Assembly: GCA_965204665.1 (NCBI GenBank)
Contig: OZ242002.1
Location: 62,001 to 126,000, forward strand
Direction of reading: 5' to 3'
DNA from: Nemesobacter sp965204665
GTDB taxonomy: Bacteria > Desulfobacterota_D > UBA1144 > Nemesobacterales > Nemesobacteraceae
Length of the DNA: 64,000 nucleotides
The translations under genes were made by a program, and so were the position numbers. The notes under the pieces were generated by a model. It saw only the letters and a program-made list of their open reading frames with translations. It was not told the origin of the DNA and did not search any database. Of this stretch, positions 1 through 10,115 are shown piece by piece (within the stretch, counting starts at the first letter, position 1; every line of letters begins with the position of its first letter).

Positions 1-449
1 CGGGAAAGTTCAAAATCACTGAGAAAGCGCGATACCTGTCTGGTCTTTATCTCGGGGAGGTCGAATTTGTCGAGTACAACAATCGCGCCTTGACTGAAAC
101 GGCTGGAAAGAGCCGATACAAGAGCGCCTTTTCTTACTTTCTTGGGAATCGTATAGGACCAGTCCTTCGGCTTAGGTCCGAACACAACGCCTCCCTTGCG
201 CCATATGGGAGACCTTCTGGACCCCGCCCGCGCGCGACCCGTATGTTTCTGCTTCCACGGCTTCGACCCGCCGCCCCTGACTTCCCCTCTCGTTTTTGTA
301 GAAGATGTTCCGGATCTTCTCTTGGCAAGTTGCCAGTTGACAACCTCATGCAGAAGATGCTTTTTGACCGGAGACTCGAAAATCTCGGAACTCAACTCCA
401 TGGTCCCGACCTTCTTCCTTGAGATATCATAGACATCAATTTGCGGCAT
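1..449 (-). CDS. rplD: 50S ribosomal protein L4, 3' end cut by window edge
   Basis: L4 binds 23S rRNA and lines the peptide exit tunnel. The reading frame starts at the ATG at 449 (MPQIDVYDIS) and stays open to base 1, giving about 149 N-terminal residues of the usual ~205. Typical L4 stretches are visible, such as GGGSKPWKQKHTGRAR and WRKGGVVFGPKP in the basic loop. The start overlaps the end of rplC by 14 bases, a normal tight spacing for this operon. The gene continues beyond the left edge. Identity is clear; only the end is missing. Confidence 0.95.
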   Translation of the reverse strand, partial: MPQIDVYDISRKKVGTMELSSEIFESPVKKHLLHEVVNWQLAKRRSGTSSTKTRGEVRGGGSKPWKQKHTGRARAGSRRSPIWRKGGVVFGPKPKDWSYTIPKKVRKGALVSALSSRFSQGAIVVLDKFDLPEIKTRQVSRFLSDFELS

Positions 450-1080
450 TCGATACTCCCCTGGATGTACGTCTGATATACACGGTCCCCCCGACCGGAC
501 CCGGTATCGAACCCTTGATGAAAAGAAGATTCTTCTCAGTGTCCACATCGACTACCTCGACACCTTGTATCGTGACGTTCCTTCCACCCATGCGACCCGG
601 CATTTTCAATCCCTTCCAAACCTTAGCCGGATAGGATGCCTGTCCTATAGAACCGGGTCTCCTGTGGGCCATACCGCCATGAGACATCGGTTGTCTCGAG
701 AAGTTATGACGTTTTATAGTTCCCGCAAAACCTTTCCCCTTACTTTTTGAGGTTACATCCAGAACATCCCCGATACTGAATATGTCAACCTTCACCACAT
801 CTCCGATTCGGCAATCGTCCTCAGTGGCGAAAAACTCTTTTAACTCCGAGGTCGGGTTAACTCCAGCTTTGGCGAAATGACCTTTAACGGGTTTATTCAC
901 CCTCTGGGGCTTTTTCTCTCCGAAACCCAACTGAACGGCCTGATAACCGTCTTTATCCACAGTCTTTTTCGCAACCACGGAACACGGTCCCGCCTCAACG
1001 ACCGTGGTGACCACCTTCACCATGTCATCGTTGAAGAATTCAGTCATCCCTCTTTTTCTCCCTATCAGTCCCTGAATCAT
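436..1080 (-). CDS. rplC: 50S ribosomal protein L3
   Basis: L3 is an early-assembling 23S rRNA-binding protein near the peptidyl-transferase centre. The 214-residue product is close to the usual ~210. It has the family opening MIQGLIGRKRGMTEFF and the long loop containing GTIKRHNFSRQPMSHG, whose glutamine is methylated in some bacteria. Only 2 bp separate it from rpsJ upstream and it overlaps rplD downstream, so it is part of one polycistronic ribosomal unit. Confidence 0.98.
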   Translation of the reverse strand: MIQGLIGRKRGMTEFFNDDMVKVVTTVVEAGPCSVVAKKTVDKDGYQAVQLGFGEKKPQRVNKPVKGHFAKAGVNPTSELKEFFATEDDCRIGDVVKVDIFSIGDVLDVTSKSKGKGFAGTIKRHNFSRQPMSHGGMAHRRPGSIGQASYPAKVWKGLKMPGRMGGRNVTIQGVEVVDVDTEKNLLFIKGSIPGPVGGTVYIRRTSRGVSNAAN

Positions 1081-1082
1081 TT

Positions 1083-1403
1083 CTACGAGCCCGTCAGTTT
1101 TATCTCTACTTCCACGCCGGAAGCGAGATTGAGTTTCATAAGTTCATCTATCGTCTGCTGCGTAGGGTTAAGTATATCGACAAGCCTTTTGTGCGTCCTT
1201 ATCTCGAAATGCTCTCTGGAGTTCTTATTCACGTGAGGTCCGCGAAGCACGCAGAATCTGTTTATCTTAGTCGGAAGAGGAACCGGACCTGCCACTCTCG
1301 CACCGGTTCTCTTCGCAGTATCGACTATCTCATCTGTGGAATTGTCAAGAATTCCATAGTCAAAAGACTTGAGTTTTATTCGTATCTTAGAAGCCCTGCT
1401 CAT
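1083..1403 (-). CDS. rpsJ: 30S ribosomal protein S10 / NusE
   Basis: S10 is a head protein of the 30S subunit and, as NusE, a partner of NusB in antitermination. The 106-residue product has the family core KIRIKLKSFDYGILD and the conserved GPVPLPTKINRFCVLRGPH loop. The gene sits 2 bp after tuf and 2 bp before rplC, so the str operon (rpsL-rpsG-fusA-tuf) runs without a gap into the S10 operon. That order is considered ancestral and is broken in E. coli. Confidence 0.98.
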   Translation of the reverse strand: MSRASKIRIKLKSFDYGILDNSTDEIVDTAKRTGARVAGPVPLPTKINRFCVLRGPHVNKNSREHFEIRTHKRLVDILNPTQQTIDELMKLNLASGVEVEIKLTGS

Positions 1404-1405
1404 CG

Positions 1406-2590
<1,185 letters not shown>

Positions 2591-2630
2591 CTACTCTCTA
2601 CCTCCGTTGAGAAAAGAACATAAACATACA

Positions 2631-4715
2631 TCAACTCGCATTCGCAGTCTGCTTCAACTCATCAGCTATATTCGCCGGAAGCGCGAAGTAATGGGAAAAC
2701 TCCATAGTAAACGAACCGCGTCCCTCGGTCATCGACCTCAGATTGGTCGCGTAGCCGAACATTTCTCCCAAGGGAGCTTCTCCTCTTACGGCCTGCATAG
2801 CGCCTCTCATTTCCGTACTGCTGATCCTTCCTCTTCTGGAACTCAGATCACCTATAACCGTTCCCATGTGAGCTTCAGGAACTACTACTTCAAGCTTCAT
2901 CACCGGCTCAAGCACAACGGGTGAAGATTTCTGTACAGCTTCTTTGAAAGCCATCGAGCCGGCTATCTTGAAAGCGATTTCAGAAGAGTCGACATCGTGG
3001 AAGGAACCGTCGTAAAGGGTAACGGCGACATCCACCACCGGATATCCGAAAACCACGCCGGTTTCCATCGCTTCCACTATCCCCTTTTCCACGGCAGGGA
3101 TAAATTCTTTCGGAATAACGCCTCCCTTTATCTGATCGTTAAACACGAACCCCTCTCCCCTCTGAAGCGGCTCCAGCCTTATTTTCACATGTCCGTATTG
3201 ACCGCGACCACCGGTCTGCCTTATATATTTGCCTTCAGTAGAAGCGCTTGCCGTTATCGTTTCCCTGTACGCCACCTGAGGCTTTCCCACATTGGCGTCC
3301 ACATTGAACTCTCTTCTCAGTCTGTCGACTATGATTTCAAGGTGAAGTTCGCCCATACCGGAAATAACCGTCTGCCTAGTTTCTTCATCGGTGTTTACCT
3401 TGAAGGAAGGATCCTCCATGGCAAGTTTGCTCAGCGAAAGACCGAGTTTTTCCTGGTCGGCGTTTGATTTAGGTTCTATAGCAATTGAAATAACAGGGTC
3501 GGAAATATGAAGGCTTTCAAGAATGACGGGGGCCGAGTCCGAACAGAGAGTGTCTCCGGTAAGCGTATTTTTAAGTCCCACGGCTGCGGCTATGCCTCCG
3601 GCTTCTATCTCCTTTATATCTTCGCGCTTGTCCGCGTGCATCCGAAGAAGTCTTCCGATCTTCTCGTTCTTGAGATTAGATGAATTGTATACCGTCGTTC
3701 CTGACTTGAGTTTTCCTGAATAGACCCGGAGGTAGGTGAGTTGTCCTACGAAGGGGTCGGACATGATCTTAAAAGCAAGTGCTGAAAAAGGTTCGTTCTT
3801 ATCCGGTTTTCTTTCAATTTCATCCTCCGTTTTGGGGTGAATTCCCTTTACCGGAGGAAGATCTATCGGGGCGGGCATATAGTCGACTACCGCATCCAGA
3901 AGCAGCTGGACTCCTTTATTCTTAAAGGCGGAGCCCAACATCACAGGCACTATCGCCGCGTCAACCGTCTGACGTCTTATGGCCTTGCGGATAATATCCT
4001 CGGAAACATCCTCTCCGCCCAGGTAGAGTTCCATGATTTCTTCATCGTTGTCCGAAAGTGATTCAAGAAGTTTTTCCCTGTACTCCGTAGCCCGGTCTTT
4101 TGAATCCTCTGGAATCTCGATGAACTCGAACTTAGCTCCTAAACTTTCGCTGTCCCACACGGCCATACGCATTCTTACAAGATCAATTATTCCTGCGAAC
4201 TCATCGCCGTCGAACCAGGGAATCTGAAGACAGACGGGGTTCGTGCCAAGTCTTTCCACCATCTGATCCACGACCTTATAGAAATCAGCGCCGATTCTGT
4301 CCATCTTGTTCACAAAACACATTCTGGGAACGGAATAACGGTCGGCCTGTCCCCACACGGTCTCCGTCTGAGGCTCAACACCTCCGACGCAATCGAATAC
4401 GACCACGGCGCCGTCGAGCACTTTCAGCGACCTCTCCACCTCTATGGTGAAATCAACATGGCCGGGAGTATCAATTATATTTATCCTGCAGTCTTTCCAG
4501 AAACAGGTCGTCGTAGCGGAGGTGATGGTTATTCCCCTTTCACGCTCCTGTTCCATCCAGTCCATGGTGGCCGCGCCTTCATGAACCTCACCTATTTTGT
4601 AAGTTATGCCCGTATAAAAGAGAATTCTCTCCGTAGTGGTGGTTTTGCCGGCATCTATATGAGCGACTATTCCGATGTTTCTTACCTTATCTATTGGAAA
4701 AACTTGTTCCGACAC
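2631..4715 (-). CDS. fusA: Elongation factor G
   Basis: EF-G is the GTPase that drives ribosomal translocation and, with RRF, ribosome recycling. The 694-residue product is full length. It has AHIDAGKT (18-25), DTPGH and NKMDRIGADF in the G domain, and the domain IV/V signature RGQYGHVKIRLEP. It lies 40 bp upstream of tuf and 22 bp downstream of rpsG in the str operon. Codon use is mixed, unlike tuf. The rest of the protein looks ordinary. Confidence 0.99.
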   Translation of the reverse strand: MSEQVFPIDKVRNIGIVAHIDAGKTTTTERILFYTGITYKIGEVHEGAATMDWMEQERERGITITSATTTCFWKDCRINIIDTPGHVDFTIEVERSLKVLDGAVVVFDCVGGVEPQTETVWGQADRYSVPRMCFVNKMDRIGADFYKVVDQMVERLGTNPVCLQIPWFDGDEFAGIIDLVRMRMAVWDSESLGAKFEFIEIPEDSKDRATEYREKLLESLSDNDEEIMELYLGGEDVSEDIIRKAIRRQTVDAAIVPVMLGSAFKNKGVQLLLDAVVDYMPAPIDLPPVKGIHPKTEDEIERKPDKNEPFSALAFKIMSDPFVGQLTYLRVYSGKLKSGTTVYNSSNLKNEKIGRLLRMHADKREDIKEIEAGGIAAAVGLKNTLTGDTLCSDSAPVILESLHISDPVISIAIEPKSNADQEKLGLSLSKLAMEDPSFKVNTDEETRQTVISGMGELHLEIIVDRLRREFNVDANVGKPQVAYRETITASASTEGKYIRQTGGRGQYGHVKIRLEPLQRGEGFVFNDQIKGGVIPKEFIPAVEKGIVEAMETGVVFGYPVVDVAVTLYDGSFHDVDSSEIAFKIAGSMAFKEAVQKSSPVVLEPVMKLEVVVPEAHMGTVIGDLSSRRGRISSTEMRGAMQAVRGEAPLGEMFGYATNLRSMTEGRGSFTMEFSHYFALPANIADELKQTANAS

Positions 4716-4737
4716 CTCGATCCTCCAAGGAAAACTA

Positions 4738-5208
4738 CTACCACCTGTAATGGGCGAAGGCTCTGTTGGCCTCGGCCATTCTGTGAATATCCTCTTTTTT
4801 CTTTACGGCACTGCCTCTGTTTTTGTGAGCATCCATTATTTCCGCGGAAAGTTTTTCCATCATTGATTTTTCCGATCTCGCTCGGGATGAATTTATAAGC
4901 CACCTGATTCCCAAGGACTGTTTCCGAAAGGAATTCACTTCCATGGGTACCTGGTAATTTGCTCCACCCACCCGCCTTGATCTCACTTCGACAGCAGGTT
5001 TGATGTTGTCAAGAGCCTCGTGGAAAACTTCAACGGGGTCTTTTCCAGTTTTTTCCTTTACTATGTCGAGCGCTCCGTAGAAGATTTTTTCCGCCTTGCT
5101 CTTTTTACCGTCGTACATCAAACCGTTTATGAATTTGGCCGCTATCAAATCACCGGTTCTTGTATCCGCAAGAGTTTTTCTTCTCGTCGCCCTAGATTTT
5201 CTCGGCAT
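4738..5208 (-). CDS. rpsG: 30S ribosomal protein S7
   Basis: S7 organises the 3' domain of 16S rRNA and contacts tRNA at the E site. The product has 156 residues, the standard length, beginning MPRKSRATRR and containing the conserved EVRSRRVGGANYQVP segment. The gene lies between rpsL (17 bp) and fusA (22 bp). In E. coli S7 represses this operon through the rpsL-rpsG spacer. Here that spacer is only 17 bp, so the same structure cannot be present. Confidence 0.98.
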   Translation of the reverse strand: MPRKSRATRRKTLADTRTGDLIAAKFINGLMYDGKKSKAEKIFYGALDIVKEKTGKDPVEVFHEALDNIKPAVEVRSRRVGGANYQVPMEVNSFRKQSLGIRWLINSSRARSEKSMMEKLSAEIMDAHKNRGSAVKKKEDIHRMAEANRAFAHYRW

Positions 5209-5225
5209 ATTCTTGTTTCCCCAAC

Positions 5226-5597
5226 CTACTTAGGCTTTTTGGCTCCGTATTTCGATCTTCCATTTCTTCTGTTGGCGACCCCGGTGGAGTCGAGGGTTCC
5301 CCTCACTATGTGATATCTCACTCCCGGAAGGTCCTTAACCCTGCCTCCCCTGACAAGAACAACCGAGTGCTCCTGCAGACTGTGGCCTTCTCCGGGTATG
5401 TAGCCTGTGACCTCTATGCCGTTTGTAAGCCTTATCCTAGCCACTTTCCTCAAGGCCGAATTAGGTTTTTTCGGAGTAGTGGTGTAGACCCTCACGCACA
5501 CTCCTCTTCTCTGCGGACATCTCTGGAGAGCCCTGGACTTGCTTTTCTTCTTTACAGTCTCTCTTCCCCCATTCAACAACTGACTTATCGTAGGCAT
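5226..5597 (-). CDS. rpsL: 30S ribosomal protein S12
   Basis: S12 is the decoding-centre protein and first gene of the str operon. The product has 123 residues and carries PKKPNSALRKVARI and GGRVKDLPGVRYH. The lysines in these two motifs are those changed in streptomycin-resistant mutants of other bacteria, so the sequence is of the sensitive type. The start ATG at 5597 gives the canonical MPTISQLL opening. A likely sigma70-type promoter lies 33-62 bp upstream. Confidence 0.98.
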   Translation of the reverse strand: MPTISQLLNGGRETVKKKSKSRALQRCPQRRGVCVRVYTTTPKKPNSALRKVARIRLTNGIEVTGYIPGEGHSLQEHSVVLVRGGRVKDLPGVRYHIVRGTLDSTGVANRRNGRSKYGAKKPK

Positions 5598-5629
5598 AAA
5601 TTGATTCCCTGAATTTAGATAATCTTACT

Positions 5630-5659
5630 ATTAATGTCGAAAAAGATTTTCAATGTCAA
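5630..5659 (-). promoter_or_regulatory. Probable sigma70-type promoter of the str/S10 operon
   Basis: On the minus strand a perfect TTGACA (5654-5659) is followed after 18 bp by ATTAAT (5630-5635, four of six matches to TATAAT). A start site near 5623 would leave a leader of about 26 nt before rpsL. The surrounding DNA is AT-rich and there is no other gene between purD and rpsL. The call is from sequence only. Confidence 0.5.
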
Positions 5660-5752
5660 ATAAAAACATCAACAAGACACCGCCGCCTGAAATAAAGGGA
5701 TGATTATATTACAGAAACATAAGGAGTTTTCAATACAAAAAATAAATTTCAC

Positions 5753-5772
5753 AAAAAAACTTCGCTTCGCGA
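5753..5772 (-). terminator. Weak intrinsic-terminator-like hairpin after purD
   Basis: Reading the minus strand 38 bp past the purD stop, TCGC-GAA-GCGA (5762-5772) forms a short tri-loop hairpin, followed by AG and seven T (5753-5759). The stem has only four pairs, so termination may be inefficient. Position between purD and the rpsL promoter is sensible. Confidence 0.35.
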
Positions 5773-5809
5773 TAACTTCATGGGTCGATGCGGAAGTAAA
5801 ACAAGCAAA

Positions 5810-7087
5810 CTACCGGAGACGGGAGACGGCCTTTGCTCCGATATCAGATCTGAAGACAAGACCGTCCTGGAAAACGGAATCGACCGCATCGTATGCCTTA
5901 CGGATTGATGTCTCCAAGGTGTCTCCCAAAGTCGTAACCCCTAAAACTCTTCCGGCGGCCGTCACCAATGAGTTCTCGCGGAACCGGGTTCCCGCATGAA
6001 AAACCACAGTGTCTTCGGTGTCCGAAAAACTTTCAAGATTTCTTAGTCGAACACCTTTTTTATAACTTGCGGGGTAGCCGCCGGAGGCGAGCACAACGCA
6101 TACGCTGAAGCCATCTTTCCATTCCACGGCGCATTGCGGAAGCGAACCACGAGCTACAGACAGAAGCATCGGAATCAGGTCGGATTTCATCTTCATCATA
6201 AGCGGCTGGGCTTCAGGGTCTCCGAAGCGGCAGTTGAATTCAAGTACCTTTATGTCCTGACCGTCTATCATAAGCCCGGCGTAAAGCACACCCCTGTAAG
6301 GTCTTCCTTCGGATTTCATGGCACGTACCGCGGGAATCATTACTTCGTCAATTATTCTCCGCCGCAGTCCTGAATCAACAAGCGGCGCGGGAACATAAGC
6401 TCCCATTCCTCCCGTGTTCGGCCCCAGGTCGCCGTCAAGAAGAGGTTTATGATCCTGGGACGGCTCAAGAGGAACCACGGTTTCACCGTCCGTAAGAACA
6501 AAAAACGACGCTTCTTCTCCCGAGAGAAACTCCTCCACCACCACCTTCACTCCCGCATCTCCGAATGCTCTGTTCACCATCATGGAACCGACAGCGTCCT
6601 CTCCGTCCTTCCGGGACCTGCATACAACAACTCCCTTGCCGGCTGCAAGTCCGTCCGCCTTCACCACGAACGGAGGGTCCGCTTCCCGCACATAATCAAG
6701 GGCTTGTCGCGCATCCGTGAAAACAGCGTACTCCCCGGTGGGAATACCGTGTTTTTTCATCAGATTCTTCGAGAAGCTCTTACTTCCCTCGATATCCGAG
6801 GCGGCGGCGGACGGTCCGAAGATAACAAGTCCCCGTTTTTCAAAGAAATCGGTTATTCCCCCGCAGAGAGGCTGCTCGGGTCCGACAACCGTAAGGTCTA
6901 CGGATTCGCTTTCTGCAAATTCGGCGAGCGCATCAAAATCCGCGGCGGAGATGTCGACGCATTCCGCGTGGCGGCTTATGCCCGCGTTTCCGGGAGCGCA
7001 GAAAGTTTTTTCCACAAGCGGGCTTAGACTTATTTTCCAGCAGAGAGCATGCTCTCTGCCTCCGCCTCCGATGACCAGTACCCTCAT
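5810..7087 (-). CDS. purD: Phosphoribosylamine-glycine ligase (GAR synthetase)
   Basis: PurD joins glycine to 5-phosphoribosylamine with ATP, the second step of purine synthesis. The 425-residue protein opens with the family motif VLVIGGGGREHAL. It has an ATP-grasp core with VVKADGLAAGKGVVV and ends with NCRFGDPEAQ and the usual C-terminal domain. It stands alone, with 0.2 kb to rpsL downstream and 0.37 kb of gene-free DNA upstream. purL and purF lie 10 kb away on the other strand, so purine genes are dispersed here. Confidence 0.97.
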   Translation of the reverse strand: MRVLVIGGGGREHALCWKISLSPLVEKTFCAPGNAGISRHAECVDISAADFDALAEFAESESVDLTVVGPEQPLCGGITDFFEKRGLVIFGPSAAASDIEGSKSFSKNLMKKHGIPTGEYAVFTDARQALDYVREADPPFVVKADGLAAGKGVVVCRSRKDGEDAVGSMMVNRAFGDAGVKVVVEEFLSGEEASFFVLTDGETVVPLEPSQDHKPLLDGDLGPNTGGMGAYVPAPLVDSGLRRRIIDEVMIPAVRAMKSEGRPYRGVLYAGLMIDGQDIKVLEFNCRFGDPEAQPLMMKMKSDLIPMLLSVARGSLPQCAVEWKDGFSVCVVLASGGYPASYKKGVRLRNLESFSDTEDTVVFHAGTRFRENSLVTAAGRVLGVTTLGDTLETSIRKAYDAVDSVFQDGLVFRSDIGAKAVSRLR

Positions 7088-7453
7088 CTGAAAATCTCTT
7101 GGTTCAAGTAATGCGTATTAAACTTTGAATTGCAACACTTGGGACTAGTGTTGCTTCGTTCTGATAAGATTTTCAGATAACTTTACCATGCCTGTTTATT
7201 TATACGAGTTCCTTGGATCCGGTATAACTCAGATTTCACGATAGATAAGTAGTTATAGTTTATTGAATTATCCAGGGATTTTCAGTTGTTGTCCATTAGA
7301 CAGATGCAGACTGTTCTACAAGGCAAAATTACGCCGAGCAGATCCAGTTTCCTTGCCGAGGCTCCTTATCCCGAGTCCAAATCACGGTCTGAACATCCCG
7401 AAACCACTACCAACCGACAACTGTAAAGCCTCTATCACAACAACTGAATTTTC
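7088..7453. other. Gene-free stretch upstream of purD with a perfect inverted repeat
   Basis: No convincing gene is seen. The only clear structure is an inverted repeat with 8-bp perfect arms, GCAACACT (7132-7139) and AGTGTTGC (7147-7154), with a 7-nt loop. It lies about 45 bp before the purD start. Neither side has a T-run, so an intrinsic terminator is unlikely. It could be an operator or leader hairpin for purD. A 65-codon frame at 7263-7460 has no recognisable features and was not called. Confidence 0.4.
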
Positions 7454-7738
7454 CTATTGAATTACCCTACAAAGTGTGCCTACTGGTAAGGTCAACACTT
7501 CGGGATTCCAAAAGCAGACCGATCCGTTTTCCCTGAGTAATAGTTGTTGTTCATGTGTAAAGTATACAGTAAGTATTTCCGTTTCTGTTTTACACTCCCA
7601 TATCATCATTTCCTCGATTTCCTCTTCTTTGAAATCTATCATCTCCTCTTGATATTCAGTTTCAACAGGGGAACCGCATGCATAAGCGGAGAAGGAAAGA
7701 AATAGAACAAGAAACAAGGTAGATAACTGTTTCGCCAT
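7454..7738 (-). CDS. Small secreted protein or lipoprotein, unknown function
   Basis: The 94-residue product starts with a signal sequence (basic MAKQ, then a hydrophobic stretch) ending SAYAC at residues 17-21. The Cys could be lipidated, although alanine at -3 makes a weak lipobox; AYA would also fit signal peptidase I. The mature part has a very acidic segment (EEEIEEMM) and two later cysteines. It follows the vWA-like gene by 80 bp on the same strand and probably belongs to the same transcript. I recognise no family. Confidence 0.55.
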   Translation of the reverse strand: MAKQLSTLFLVLFLSFSAYACGSPVETEYQEEMIDFKEEEIEEMMIWECKTETEILTVYFTHEQQLLLRENGSVCFWNPEVLTLPVGTLCRVIQ

Positions 7739-7818
7739 CTGAGTATTTTCGGGCGTTGTATAGCTTCCTTAGTCAGTTGATTTAGTTTGAACTTCCAGAA
7801 AAATCTATCTGTCGTCCG

Positions 7819-8664
7819 TCATAGGCTCTGGTGCCGTGCCACCCGTCCCCCCATCGTCTCTACCCAATCAGTCCACCAAGAGGAGTGCTTAGATGTTTGG
7901 TACTTTGCGTATTTCTGCCGTTTGAGTTGGAACAAACTCACCGTAACGTGTGAGAGGTCTGTCGAAAATTCACCTCCTACCAATTCTTCAGGTTTCGAGT
8001 ACGACGATCGATAGTGTGACAACTTATCAGTGTTCTGCAAGAGGTCCGAGATGATAATAAGGTGCACAGGCTTTGTGTTGTTCTCCACCTGACTGCTATT
8101 TGCGTGTTCGGGAATAATAACTGCAATGGTTTCGATGATGAACGATCGGGGTTGCACCTCGCTCTCAAATTCCGGGAACAAACGAAAAATCTTGTCTTCA
8201 AATTGCTTCCAACGCCGCTCGGTTATAACTTTCCCCTGTGTACATCCCGCCCAGATTTTTTGTCGCTCTTGTCGCTCTACTGGATTGCCTACGGGATTGC
8301 ATGACCGGAGCAACTCCTTAGGTTCATCAGAATTGGTTAGTACATAGAACGTCAGTCGTTCCCCTTTTCTTACCGCGAGCGAATCGTGGCGTCCTCTTTC
8401 CGACGGATGGGTCATCTCACGCAGAATACGCTTAATCTCTGCTTTGTGTTTATTGCTGAGCGGGTCTGAAGTATCAAGCAGTACTATAACTTCCCGACTT
8501 GGACCACCGTTTTTCGGACACCCTTGTGCATCGGTCTCTTCTCCTTTGTTAATCAATGAGACGATCATCAACGCAACAACGAAAAAAACTGCAGTTATAC
8601 CGAATAACTTAGCCCTTAGACGAGCCTTGGACTTGTTTGCTTCACGTGACGACCCTCTGCTCAT
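7819..8664 (-). CDS. Single-pass membrane protein with a vWA-like domain, unknown function
   Basis: The 281-residue protein has a basic N-terminus and one transmembrane helix (about 19-38), then an exported-type domain. REVIVLLDTSDPLS (58-70) looks like the first strand and a degenerate MIDAS of a von Willebrand A fold, and VHLIIISDLLQ near residue 200 resembles the strand with the later MIDAS aspartate. The strict DxSxS motif is not complete. The start codon overlaps the stop of the upstream gene (ATGA, 8661-8664), so the two are translationally coupled and likely act together. The vWA reading is from pattern only. Confidence 0.6.
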   Translation of the reverse strand: MSRGSSREANKSKARLRAKLFGITAVFFVVALMIVSLINKGEETDAQGCPKNGGPSREVIVLLDTSDPLSNKHKAEIKRILREMTHPSERGRHDSLAVRKGERLTFYVLTNSDEPKELLRSCNPVGNPVERQERQKIWAGCTQGKVITERRWKQFEDKIFRLFPEFESEVQPRSFIIETIAVIIPEHANSSQVENNTKPVHLIIISDLLQNTDKLSHYRSSYSKPEELVGGEFSTDLSHVTVSLFQLKRQKYAKYQTSKHSSWWTDWVETMGGRVARHQSL

Positions 8665-10115
8665 TGTTGGAGTTCATCCTCCCGTGCGATCAAGTTTTTG
8701 AGTTTCGGGTATCTATCCTGAGCCTTCTTATACGCTTCCAGTATCGCATTGTTAGCTTGATGAAAATGGTTAAAGGCATCCCAGTCCGGCTTAGCCGGAC
8801 TGTACCCTTCCCATACCGGCAGTTCAAGCATATCCAAGTCGATGGTATACCGTTCGCTAAAAAACTTTGGAGGATCAGTTGTACGAACCTTCTCGTTTTC
8901 CGACCGATACGCCGCTAGGATAGAATCCAAGTCGCGCTGATACTGACTAAGTTCTGTACGGAGTTGTCGTACAATTTCTTTTGCCGTCTGGTTAATCAAC
9001 TCATTGTTATCTCTCTTGTTCTGTAATTTATTTCGCTCTTTGTTGATTCTCTCGACCCATGCTTGGTAGACGGCATTAAGATCATTTTGCCGTTGCAAGA
9101 CCTCCTGATTGTACTCTTCATTATGTTCGGTTGCTGCCCGATGCATCGCTCCGTACCCTGGATAAAGGTCATCACGGTTCAACCATTTTGACGCGGCGAA
9201 CACACAGCATCCGACACCAATCAGTACGAGAACCCAAGACTCTACGCTCTCAATCCCGAAGGGAGCACGCAGAAAGTCTTCTACGGCCTCGTCCATAAGT
9301 CTTTCCGAGGTAGTATTTGTTTCCGACAACTCTTTTAAATCTGTAATGCTGTCTCGAAAATGTCCAACAAGCAAGTTCCAGAAAACCATTCCTATAGACC
9401 CGATACTTACCATCATTAATCCGCTTATCTTTTGCGACAATATTATCGAGTTTGTCCGTCGCCATCCTTCACCCAACATAAATCCTAAAAATCCAGCATT
9501 CACTACGCCAATCGCTAACATGACGGTAATTGCGCCCAACCATCCCTGTTCGTGCAAATCCGCAAGCATCATTGCGTTTACTACCGCTTCAATTGCAATG
9601 ATGCCTATCAGCCACCAGTACCACGTATCTTTTTCATTGTACTCCGCTACACGATCAAGTTCTGCCTTCGCCCTGAAAGTCTCTAAAGCCTCCCATGAGT
9701 CCCGAGCTTCGCGTTCCTTCCGTGCAAGAACAGATTGATGCTTTTCTCCTTGGTCGGATAGTTCTCGGACCCCTTGATCTTTCAGTTCTCTCACCTTGTG
9801 CTGAAGTAGGGCCATTTCCTCATTTGACTCAATTTCAAGAGCGTATCGTTGTTGTACGAGATAATTGCTCACAGACTCATGGCAAGTTTTAGCCCGCTTA
9901 TTTACCCATTCAATTATCTTCATATACATCTGATTCGGTTGATCAGCATCCGATTGCGGGAAGTTCTGCTTTCCGTCCGCGTATCCAGCCTCTCTTATCC
10001 CGTTTTCCTGAATCCAGCGATCAGTATCAAGGTCAACATATTTCTGCGTTGTCCCATTCCATCCAGGAACAACTTTCCAATTGTCGACACTAGGGTTTTC
10101 TTCTTGGATATTCAC
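8661..10115 (-). CDS. Four-TM protein with flanking coiled coils, unknown function
   Basis: The 484-residue protein starts at GTG 10115, supported by an AGGAGGG ribosome-binding site at 10123-10129. Four hydrophobic helices lie at about 165-187, 193-214, 230-252 and 293-311. Charged heptad-rich segments before (90-160) and after (330-420) them look like coiled coils. No signal peptide, Walker motif or catalytic signature is visible. It is first in a unit with the vWA-like gene (4-bp overlap) and the small secreted protein, suggesting an envelope complex. I do not recognise the family. Confidence 0.6.
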   Translation of the reverse strand: MNIQEENPSVDNWKVVPGWNGTTQKYVDLDTDRWIQENGIREAGYADGKQNFPQSDADQPNQMYMKIIEWVNKRAKTCHESVSNYLVQQRYALEIESNEEMALLQHKVRELKDQGVRELSDQGEKHQSVLARKEREARDSWEALETFRAKAELDRVAEYNEKDTWYWWLIGIIAIEAVVNAMMLADLHEQGWLGAITVMLAIGVVNAGFLGFMLGEGWRRTNSIILSQKISGLMMVSIGSIGMVFWNLLVGHFRDSITDLKELSETNTTSERLMDEAVEDFLRAPFGIESVESWVLVLIGVGCCVFAASKWLNRDDLYPGYGAMHRAATEHNEEYNQEVLQRQNDLNAVYQAWVERINKERNKLQNKRDNNELINQTAKEIVRQLRTELSQYQRDLDSILAAYRSENEKVRTTDPPKFFSERYTIDLDMLELPVWEGYSPAKPDWDAFNHFHQANNAILEAYKKAQDRYPKLKNLIAREDELQQ

